Shown here in pieces: positions 36,101 through 42,405 of a stretch of DNA of 64,000 bases. The translations under genes and the position numbers were made by a program. Each line of letters opens with the position of its first letter. Position 1 is the first letter of the stretch. The notes below the pieces were generated by a model. The model saw only the letters and a program-made list of their open reading frames with translations. It was not told the origin of the DNA and searched no databases. Origin of the DNA: RGIG6353 sp964650465 (GTDB taxonomy: Bacteria > Bacillota > Clostridia > Oscillospirales > SIG627); the NCBI GenBank assembly GCA_964650465.1, contig CAZYTA010000002.1:36246-100245 (forward strand), in the 5' to 3' direction.

Positions 36101-37563
36101 AGATTAACCATTCTGTTGAGCATAGTTACAGCTTCTGCTCTTGTAATGGTAGCATAGGGTCTGAACGAGCCGTCACTGTAGCCGTCAATTATTCCGGCTT
36201 GTTCAAGAGAGCAGACGGCGGTGTAATATTCATAGCTTTCATCAACATCTGTAAAACTGCATTTTTCAGAAGCGTCGGGTAGCGAAACAGAATAAATCAT
36301 CTGTGCAAGCTCACCTCTTGTGATGGCTTTATTCGGATTTAGTCTGTTTCCGTTTATGTAGTTTAATCCGTCTGCATATTCAAGATAGCTTACAGCATTA
36401 TAGAACCAGTCATTTACACTGCAGTCAACAAAGGATGTGCCTTTAGTATACCCAAAATAATCGCCGTTGTTAAGGAGCCTTGCAAGCAGAGTTATGACTT
36501 CGGCTTTTGTTATATCACGGTCGGGTAAAAAAGTACCGTCGGAGTAGCCTTCTATATATGATTTGTTTGCACCGTTATACTGAAAAGGAAGCTTAATAGT
36601 TCCGCTTTTATATTTTGTTGTATATCCGCCGGGAACATATTCGATAAAAAATATAGTGTTAATATATTTGTCGCCGACTTGAGAAAAGCTGAGTCCCGAA
36701 AGAGGAATATCTCCGTAAGGGTATATGTCAAGTCCTATTACCCAGCCTGTTGCATTCGGAAAGGCTTCTTTTACAAATATACTGTGGCTTGTTTTTGAGT
36801 AGGCTGTGCCGATTTCATAAAATGCGGGCATAAGTGCAGTGTGTGTTGTTACAGTACCGTCCGTGCCCATAGTATAAAGTACATATTTGGTTTTGGGTTC
36901 AGGATCAGTAGCTGTATCACTGTAATTGAGCATAATGGAGCCTTGTCTTACACCGATGTTGAATCCCATGGAGTACAGCTCATCAACAGGAATAATTTCC
37001 TCGGATGTATAAGCGTATTTATAGACAATTTTTTGAATTTTTGTCCTGACAGCGCTTCTGGACAGAGTTCCGGCTTCGATTTTTTGTGCATCGTCTATAG
37101 TCAGATGGTTTCCGCCAATATCAGATAGATAGTATGTAGCAAAGCTGGAGTGATTGAAGCATCCGTTACCGGTCCATACACCTGATACAAAGTATTGTAC
37201 ATTTTGTGCTCTGACAACATCTTTTTTTGCTGTTTCACTGTAGTAGACATCACCAATATCATTTCTGTCATCGGGGTTGCCTTCAATCCAAACAGTAGTT
37301 ATTGAAAGGGTAGAGGTATCACGAATGTTCCAAAGACCTGTGCTTAAGTCCTCAATTTTTGTAGCACCCTTTTCAAGACTAATGTAAGAAGGATTGCTGT
37401 AATTGGTAACCGTTACCTGTGCGTACTCGTATTCCGAATTGGGGTCGAGTCCGACTACAGTGCCGTTCTCAACACTTATCGCCGCTAATGAAGTTATGGC
37501 AAATGCTGCCGACAGAACCATAACAGTCAATACCGCCGCAATAATGAATTTAAGTTTTTTCAT
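33190..37563 (-). CDS. Giant SLH-anchored putative glycoside hydrolase, paralog 5
   Basis: 1457 aa with a signal peptide (about 1-28). N-terminal domain of the paralog 3/4 type (GLDPNSEYEYAQVTVTNYS). SLH domains at about 345-540 (ANKSYIEGYSDGTFLPDRDI, WFYNAVSYLEYADGL, IIDGYSDGSFRPYATITRAE). The enzyme-like region has LDMHQGGSTFIQGEFNF, LGMHTYSSLV, LIDEEIVYV, MIYLDGLESFA, SPIIEGSAF and FRDDLDHMGS. The C-terminal beta-sandwich (FTGWREFILADADN) is slightly shorter than in the others, which accounts for some of the reduced length. It is the first gene of the array in transcription order, with its own promoter. A 15-nt tandem duplication spans its stop codon. Confidence 0.85.
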   Translation of the reverse strand: MKKLKFIIAAVLTVMVLSAAFAITSLAAISVENGTVVGLDPNSEYEYAQVTVTNYSNPSYISLEKGATKIEDLSTGLWNIRDTSTLSITTVWIEGNPDDRNDIGDVYYSETAKKDVVRAQNVQYFVSGVWTGNGCFNHSSFATYYLSDIGGNHLTIDDAQKIEAGTLSRSAVRTKIQKIVYKYAYTSEEIIPVDELYSMGFNIGVRQGSIMLNYSDTATDPEPKTKYVLYTMGTDGTVTTHTALMPAFYEIGTAYSKTSHSIFVKEAFPNATGWVIGLDIYPYGDIPLSGLSFSQVGDKYINTIFFIEYVPGGYTTKYKSGTIKLPFQYNGANKSYIEGYSDGTFLPDRDITKAEVITLLARLLNNGDYFGYTKGTSFVDCSVNDWFYNAVSYLEYADGLNYINGNRLNPNKAITRGELAQMIYSVSLPDASEKCSFTDVDESYEYYTAVCSLEQAGIIDGYSDGSFRPYATITRAEAVTMLNRMVNLTANSNTVVKETLSNSFSDIDGHWAEYQILMAANDNVKTPHHLEASASGLFDTGTAIQFETNHVKLTVNKSTGRITSLINKYDNTDIFSASATPWFTYIVSNSGLTFYPIKLEIVDNRLHVNYSNDTEAYFIFDFTDDFFTVELDSELPIGVKELIFSNLRVNTEFSDEDESSYRISGVTMTANTNSSYFPGGASKAVNAKVMRKFGGLGAKIGVVFSKFGGKVEGEHRAILKDIVYEIDPTLGTFSNKGGAFTADHNDVYGDYVILSSGFNASTALETAQVMKKYSIDQLDMHQGGSTFIQGEFNFKCAAVSGESFTTASQFKDRVGYIAINEGIQLGMHTYSSLVPSNATTILKNPKWQKQICYDEDNVLTLASDINSSVRVFPTNEDASTLTMAASGVPWNGPETRYYLIDEEIVYVTAFDSTGLTTVTRGQCGTTAASHQAGAEIRQFQCWYGMFQPIPGSELFYHIADLTAQAYNEGGFEMIYLDGLESFAHFVNSSESWYYYATFIQRVVSGCHDSPIIEGSAFPLGFWTARARGGAWDHSHRDYKNFNTNHLNSNKGLLNYYCTATLGWFHYSPDMGTTLKNTSVKTVFRDDLDHMGSIGIAYDMTTVCQPFSVSNFKTYKSLADNTMYYSLYSRLRKGGYFSPAVKKTLRLGITEGKEYKLEEQSDGTWAFREMTYLKNKVLDTTDSLFVTGNGTNPYNEQTPYIRIEQRYSTLGENAQILYAFDETAQITAGTYTTTATGGSSRCVYKVKVYGNGSSTDAVMLSLNNNLNFCIPLNFTGWREFILADADNSDHPGYSFSGENEYFRGTTDYNIASVKVILCGKCTGVMLDDLIAYTAVNSPAVSPSVTVGNSTITFNTTVRSGEYIEYFPELNKAYHHSYAVNTDGTNGVAKSVTEITFVGSLTVPEGDFSYTYNASAETEATLRAQVVLGLKSAEIIANEDTWTAPQIELEEDLQWVTIK

Positions 37564-37598
37564 TATAATTTTCCTCCATGATATATTATACTGATTTT

Positions 37599-37627
37599 AT
37601 TTTACAGTTTGATTTTAAAAAAGTCAA
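37599..37627 (-). promoter_or_regulatory. Sigma-A promoter of giant SLH paralog 5
   Basis: Minus strand TTGACT (37627-37622), a 17-nt spacer and TAAAAT (37604-37599). The TTGACTTTT start is shared with the promoters of paralogs 3 and 4. Confidence 0.75.
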
Positions 37628-37756
37628 TCGATTTGTTGCATTTATGTGAGTTTTAACACTAATCTTTTTACCGACTTGTTACATTTAACCAAAAAATACA
37701 GGTTTTCTGATTAGGTGAAAAGCAGAACCTTTATTAATGCTTCATGTAAAAAAAGA

Positions 37757-37776
37757 GACGGTCTGTAAAGACCGTC
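37757..37776 (-). terminator. Terminator of the oxidoreductase/cyclase operon
   Basis: An 8-bp stem GACGGTCT/AGACCGTC with loop GTAA, followed on minus by TCTCTTTTTTT. The 5' arm on the minus strand overlaps the cyclase stop codon. Confidence 0.85.
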
Positions 37777-38332
37777 AAAATTCTGCGATGACTCTGCAGG
37801 GGATTCCCGTAACTTCGGCATAGTTAAGCGGATACGTGTGTGCGGTAAAATACTCACTTTTGTCAAAAAGCGATTTGAGATTACACAGATTTTCTATAAC
37901 AAATGTTCCTCTGTTTGCGCATTGTTGATCCGCTGGGATATGTTCACTGCCGCGTCTTATTCCTGCAAAATCTACTCCGATAACCGAAACTTGCTTTTCA
38001 AGAAGTAAGTCTATTAACTTCTTTGATAGCTGTGGATGACATGAGAAATACTCTTTTGTTCCGTAACCTGTTGATTCGATATAGCCTGTATAAAAAGCTA
38101 TAAACATATTTGCTTCTATTTTTCTGATATCTATATTTTCTATATCAATATCACGTTCTTTGACATTGGATACATCAAAAACCAAGCCTTTCCTCTTTGT
38201 ATATTCGAGAGGGAATTCCTTATTCATTACGTCAAAATGCGTTCCGAGATGTCCTGCAATTGATATGCTTGTGTCCTGCGACGAGTCCTTGAGTATTTGC
38301 GGCGTTATTTTTAAAGTTATGTCAACTAACAT
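37775..38332 (-). CDS. Cyclase-family (kynurenine-formamidase-like) metal hydrolase
   Basis: 185 aa. The segment AGHLGTHFDVMNKEFPLE (about residues 26-43) carries the HxGTHxD metal-binding motif of the cyclase/KynB-type hydrolases, and the later GVDFAGIRRGSEH resembles the conserved VGID strand. Members open or close amide, lactone or polyketide rings. It is shorter than typical members (about 210 aa). Last gene of a four-gene operon, 1 nt after an oxidoreductase gene. In that context lactone or formyl hydrolysis of an oxidised sugar is a reasonable guess, but only that. Confidence 0.7.
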   Translation of the reverse strand: MLVDITLKITPQILKDSSQDTSISIAGHLGTHFDVMNKEFPLEYTKRKGLVFDVSNVKERDIDIENIDIRKIEANMFIAFYTGYIESTGYGTKEYFSCHPQLSKKLIDLLLEKQVSVIGVDFAGIRRGSEHIPADQQCANRGTFVIENLCNLKSLFDKSEYFTAHTYPLNYAEVTGIPCRVIAEF

Positions 38333-38333
38333 A

Positions 38334-39410
38334 TTACTTCTCCTGCTTATAATAATTCAGCGCTGTTTCCTGAGCCTTAACGGTAAGCTCCATTGCAGAA
38401 TATATGAAGTCCATAGACATAGCTGTGCAACTTCCGGTAAGACAGTCATTTATAAGTCTGTTGAAATATGTAATCGTAACTTTGTCGGAAACTGATTCTG
38501 CAAACACTCCGTCATCAAGCGCAACTATAACATTATTCGTATTTTGCGAGTTACCGAGATCGCAGTTTTTTCGAAGCTCAATGAAGCCCTTTTCTCCCTC
38601 TATGGTCATTCTTAGGTCACCGAAGGTTTTTATTCCGGAAGGAGAAAGCCAATCCACTCTCAAATATCCGGTAACGCCGTTTTTACTTTCAAGTATTATA
38701 TCACCGAAATCATCAAATTCAGGATATTGGGGATGAAAGTAATTTTTAACACGAGCATTGGTTATATTTGCCTCTGGGCAGCCGCAAAATTCAAGAAACT
38801 GTTCTATTTGATGCGAGCCTATGTCGGTCAGTATACCTCCTGTGTCTTTTCTTCGCCAGAACCACTGAGGACGAGTTTCTGGGTTGAGTCTGTGAGGTGC
38901 AAAAATATCTATGTGAAATATCTTGCCTATAACACCTCTGCCTACCAATTGCTTTGCGAATATGGCTGCAGGATTTGTTATAAGCTCACTGTAATAAACA
39001 AAGTATTTCATTCCTGTTTCGATTTGAGTTCTTTTAACTGCTTTGCACTCATCTAATGTCAGCGCCGGTGCCTTGTCAACAAAAAAATTGTGACCGGAAC
39101 GCATTGATTTAATTGCAAGCTCGGCTCGCTTTGATGGGATATCTGCAGAAACTATCAGATTTACTTCGCTGTCACAAAGTATGTCATCAAGGCTTAATGC
39201 TGTTTTTACTTGCGGATACTTGGATTTGAATTGATTTATTGCGTTTTTATCTGTATCAAATACCCATTTTAATTCTGCACCTGCAGCTATGAGCGAGTCT
39301 GTCATTCCGTAAATGTGTGAGTGAGCCAGTCCAGCGCATGCAAATATAAATCTTTGCTCAATAGGTTTTATTTTTTCGTTTTTGAATGTGAAAATTTCAT
39401 CATGTGTCAT
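38334..39410 (-). CDS. Gfo/Idh/MocA-family oxidoreductase A
   Basis: 358 aa. NAD(P)-dependent sugar or inositol dehydrogenase family: N-terminal Rossmann domain (RFIFACAGLAHSHIYGMTDS, then VFDTDKNA) and the helix SMRSGHNFFVDKAPALTLDE, where the usual EKP is DKA. The C-terminal alpha/beta domain has GGILTDIGSHQIEQFLEF, the typical GG-x-L-x-D-x-G-x-H active-site helix. Its start overlaps the stop of the upstream oxidoreductase gene by 4 nt, implying translational coupling. Most likely it oxidises or epimerises a sugar derivative from glycan breakdown; the substrate cannot be read from the sequence. Confidence 0.88.
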   Translation of the reverse strand: MTHDEIFTFKNEKIKPIEQRFIFACAGLAHSHIYGMTDSLIAAGAELKWVFDTDKNAINQFKSKYPQVKTALSLDDILCDSEVNLIVSADIPSKRAELAIKSMRSGHNFFVDKAPALTLDECKAVKRTQIETGMKYFVYYSELITNPAAIFAKQLVGRGVIGKIFHIDIFAPHRLNPETRPQWFWRRKDTGGILTDIGSHQIEQFLEFCGCPEANITNARVKNYFHPQYPEFDDFGDIILESKNGVTGYLRVDWLSPSGIKTFGDLRMTIEGEKGFIELRKNCDLGNSQNTNNVIVALDDGVFAESVSDKVTITYFNRLINDCLTGSCTAMSMDFIYSAMELTVKAQETALNYYKQEK

Positions 39411-40555
39411 AACGTTATCTCCCTGAAAAGACCATTTTCCCGAGGCATTTGCTCATTATTGTAGCAAGCTTGCAATATCTTATCAAGATTGTCGATATAA
39501 TATAGCTTGTCTTTTTTTATAACATGGGATGGTTTAGCCGTCAGAATTATTTCACGTTGTATAGCCTCCACACACCTGACATGAGGTGCTGCTGTATATG
39601 GTGAACAAACAGGCTGGTAATTAGGCTTTTTGCAAGCATTGATTGCTTCGTATATCTTCTTTGTATGCGCATCTTTTGACGGTGCTCCGTAGCTTTTTTC
39701 TGTTCCGTCGGAAAAAAACGTTCTCAATATGCCTTCATCCTCGTTGTATTTGACAGTGCCTTTTTCAAATCTGTATTCAAAAACAGGATTTAAACTGCAC
39801 TTTGTGCTGTGAGAAGCAATGAATAATCCCTTTCCTCCGCAGTCCAGATCAAATGTAACTACTGCTGTATCAAAGTTTTCGATATCATTCACGCGGATTA
39901 AATCAGCCTTGACATTTATGGCCTCACTGCTTCTTTTGTCTTGTCCTGTGACATAAAGAATATTGTGAAGGTAATGAGCGGCAGCATTTGCTGCTACACT
40001 GTCATTTATCATCGTTCCGTCTTCAGCTGCAAGCTTTCCTGCCCACCCCGAGCCGCGTTTGAAATAGTCGGTGTCTCTCGGCCAGAGAACAAGAGTTTTA
40101 AGCATTACGGGTTTGCCGAGCTTTCCGTCAAGGATATCTTTTTTTAAGTCAAGTATTGCATCAGAATAGCTCCACTGATATCCTGTCATAACAAATTTGC
40201 CTTGCTTTTTGGCTTCTTTTTCGATTATTTCAGCATCAGAGGATACTCCCGAAAGAGGTTTTTCGCACATTACGTTTGAACCGTTTTTTAACGCTGTGAG
40301 TGTCTGCCTTGTATGCATAAATATAGGTGAGCATATAACTGCAAGGTCTGCACTGTTGCCTTTATAAAAGCTGTCTATGTCGGGATAGATGGGGATATTT
40401 CTCCTTTTGAATTCGTCCAGGCATTTGCAGGATTCTGGATAGGGCTCTGCGGCTCCGACTATATCAAAGCCGTTTCCGTGTTCAGAAAACATTTTTGTAA
40501 GATAGTTATTTGCAAATCCGCCAATGCCGACCGCAAGTATTTTTATATTACTCAT
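39407..40555 (-). CDS. Gfo/Idh/MocA-family oxidoreductase B
   Basis: 382 aa. The Rossmann start IKILAVGIGGFANNYL (GxGGxxN) and the ALKNGSNVMCEKPLSGVSSD segment with canonical EKP identify the family. The C-terminal half contains AEDGTMINDSVAANAAAHYLHN in place of the common GGGxxxDxGxH, so the active-site helix is changed: Asn-Asp is kept and the His falls later. It is coupled by a 4-nt overlap to oxidoreductase A and lies 9 nt after the toroid-like protein gene. Two different paralogs in one operon suggest sequential redox steps on one substrate. Confidence 0.88.
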   Translation of the reverse strand: MSNIKILAVGIGGFANNYLTKMFSEHGNGFDIVGAAEPYPESCKCLDEFKRRNIPIYPDIDSFYKGNSADLAVICSPIFMHTRQTLTALKNGSNVMCEKPLSGVSSDAEIIEKEAKKQGKFVMTGYQWSYSDAILDLKKDILDGKLGKPVMLKTLVLWPRDTDYFKRGSGWAGKLAAEDGTMINDSVAANAAAHYLHNILYVTGQDKRSSEAINVKADLIRVNDIENFDTAVVTFDLDCGGKGLFIASHSTKCSLNPVFEYRFEKGTVKYNEDEGILRTFFSDGTEKSYGAPSKDAHTKKIYEAINACKKPNYQPVCSPYTAAPHVRCVEAIQREIILTAKPSHVIKKDKLYYIDNLDKILQACYNNEQMPRENGLFREITL

Positions 40556-40564
40556 TTTACACCT

Positions 40565-42190
40565 CTATATAAGATAAGTTTTGTCGGGATCAAAATCAAG
40601 CACTGCATCCCCGCATGTAAGTGTGAAAGGCGAAGCTTCTCTGGAGTATCTCGGGTCGTATATATTTTTCTTTGATACGGATATCCTGTACAGTTCTCTC
40701 TCTATATCCTCACAGCTATCAAGAGCAACTATCGCACATGAGCTGATAAACCTTGAGCATACAAGCAATTTTTCATTGCCTTCATAAAGCTTGTTGACGA
40801 GCCGTATCTTTTCACCATCGCGTATGATTTCGGGATTTCCGTCGAGAAATTTTATGCACAAAGCACAGTCGCCGTAGTCAAATACATGCCAGCCTTGAAT
40901 TATTTTCAATTCTCCGTCAAAGTGTTGGAAGAACCACTCATCACCGAAATAGGATGATGTATTTGCGATATGCTCAGCCATCCTGACAACTACAGCCATG
41001 TTTCTTTCCTGTTTTGAATATGTATAGATATCAGGGATGTTCATATCGGGGAATAGGTTTTTGTTTTTCCAGCCCGTTGACATATGGCTTCTGAATTCTC
41101 CGTTTGAAACTGTTACAAACCTCATAAAGCTCGTTTCATGCTTAAGAGCTATTGCACTTACAGGCATTGACTGCCATCCGAGTCCCCAGCCTCTGCCTTC
41201 ATAGCAGTTACACATAACGGGAAATTTTGAAACCGTACCGAGTCTGATATTTTCTCCCTTGTAGGTCACAGCGTAGGAATCTCCGAAAATTCTTTCCTTA
41301 TGGAAATTCGAAGTGTCCGGTGTAAGCTTTATTATCGGGGCATTACGGTGCAGTATTATTTTTGCTATTGTTTCGTTGTCAATGTTGTTCGAATTTTCGA
41401 AGTCGGTGTTTGCAGGATTTCTGCAAATGTTTGTTTTTCCTTCAAAGTTGTATGTTCTGATAGAAGGCGTGAATTCATAATCTCCGTGATAAGCACAGTA
41501 ATCCAGCATTTTTTTATAAAAGCCGAGCAGTCTGTTATAAAATACTGAGCCTTTTTCAATGCACATTAGTGCTACTATCAGTGCATCCTTCATAACAGCG
41601 GTATAGTTTTTACTGGTGTTTTCGCCCCAGCCCCAGCCGTACTCGTGGGTATAATCCATCCACCGTGTCCAAAAATCATGAGCGTCATCAATCAGTGTCC
41701 TGTCATTCAGAATGTCGCCGAGTAGCATAAGCATAGCACCGTCACTCATTATTTTATTAGGGTAGAAAAAACCACCTTTTTTACACTCATGTTTGAACCA
41801 ATGAACTGCGTGCTTCAGCATAGGCATAATAATGTCAAGTTCCGCCGGAGGTACTTTTTCAGGGCAGAATTTTAGTGTATAACAAACGCTTCTTAGAGTA
41901 AAAAATGCACTGTTGGTGTCCTGAATTCGTGTCGACTCTCTGTACCACTTCATACATCCGTATGTCCTCGATTCAGGATTGATATCCTGTAGTTTTGAAA
42001 GTTCGGTCAAAATCAACTCACCGTCAATATCTATATCAAGATAGCGTGAAACAAAATAATACACAGCGGTAGAAGGGGCAACACAAGCCGATTCAAGGTG
42101 AGCAATGTCAGTGACATGAGGCTTTTTTACAATTCGTATCATTCCGTCGTCCAAGGATTTCGGCTGGTAATATTGCTTAAGATCTATCAT
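40565..42190 (-). CDS. Putative alpha/alpha-toroid carbohydrate-active protein
   Basis: 541 aa without a signal peptide. The N-terminal about 280 residues are helical with aromatic-rich loops (FKHECKKGGFFYPNKIMSDG, MDYTHEYGWGWGENTSKNY, YCAYHGDYEF) typical of (alpha/alpha) toroid glycosidases and lyases. The C-terminal half is beta-rich (YEGRGWGLGWQSMPVSAIAL, DEWFFQHFDGELKIIQGWH), as in heparinase-like lyases. I cannot assign a named CAZy family. First gene of the operon with a good promoter. It is cytoplasmic, so it would act on an imported oligosaccharide. Lyase or hydrolase activity is inferred from fold type and neighbours only. Confidence 0.6.
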   Translation of the reverse strand: MIDLKQYYQPKSLDDGMIRIVKKPHVTDIAHLESACVAPSTAVYYFVSRYLDIDIDGELILTELSKLQDINPESRTYGCMKWYRESTRIQDTNSAFFTLRSVCYTLKFCPEKVPPAELDIIMPMLKHAVHWFKHECKKGGFFYPNKIMSDGAMLMLLGDILNDRTLIDDAHDFWTRWMDYTHEYGWGWGENTSKNYTAVMKDALIVALMCIEKGSVFYNRLLGFYKKMLDYCAYHGDYEFTPSIRTYNFEGKTNICRNPANTDFENSNNIDNETIAKIILHRNAPIIKLTPDTSNFHKERIFGDSYAVTYKGENIRLGTVSKFPVMCNCYEGRGWGLGWQSMPVSAIALKHETSFMRFVTVSNGEFRSHMSTGWKNKNLFPDMNIPDIYTYSKQERNMAVVVRMAEHIANTSSYFGDEWFFQHFDGELKIIQGWHVFDYGDCALCIKFLDGNPEIIRDGEKIRLVNKLYEGNEKLLVCSRFISSCAIVALDSCEDIERELYRISVSKKNIYDPRYSREASPFTLTCGDAVLDFDPDKTYLI

Positions 42191-42221
42191 TAATTATTAT
42201 CCTCCAGATTTACTTCAATAA

Positions 42222-42250
42222 ATTTTACCACCAATACAGATATATTTCAA
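42222..42250 (-). promoter_or_regulatory. Sigma-A promoter of the toroid/oxidoreductase operon
   Basis: Minus strand TTGAAA (42250-42245), a 17-nt spacer and TAAAAT (42227-42222), with a leader of about 25 nt containing GGAGG. Confidence 0.75.
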
Positions 42251-42295
42251 GGTAAATCCTGCGAAAAAATATGTAAATACTGCTTTTCCAACAAA

Positions 42296-42332
42296 AATGT
42301 AGTACATTATGTTTTTTTGTGTTGTACATTAT
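42296..42332. promoter_or_regulatory. Candidate operator pair in the divergent fucose region
   Basis: A perfect 13-nt dyad AATGTAGTACATT (42296-42308) and a second GTACATTAT copy at 42324-42332, 22 nt downstream of the first (42302-42310). Both lie between the two divergent promoters. They fit a shared regulator of the fucose operon and the opposing operon. Confidence 0.5.
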
Positions 42333-42342
42333 ACTTTTGATA

Positions 42343-42371
42343 TTGACATCTTTGACCTGTTTTGTTAGACT
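42343..42371 (+). promoter_or_regulatory. Sigma-A promoter of the fucose operon
   Basis: TTGACA (42343-42348), a 17-nt spacer and TAGACT (42366-42371). The -10 matches the consensus at four of six positions. Confidence 0.6.
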
Positions 42372-42405
42372 TGAAACAGAAATATATGTTACGGAGGGAA
42401 AATTT

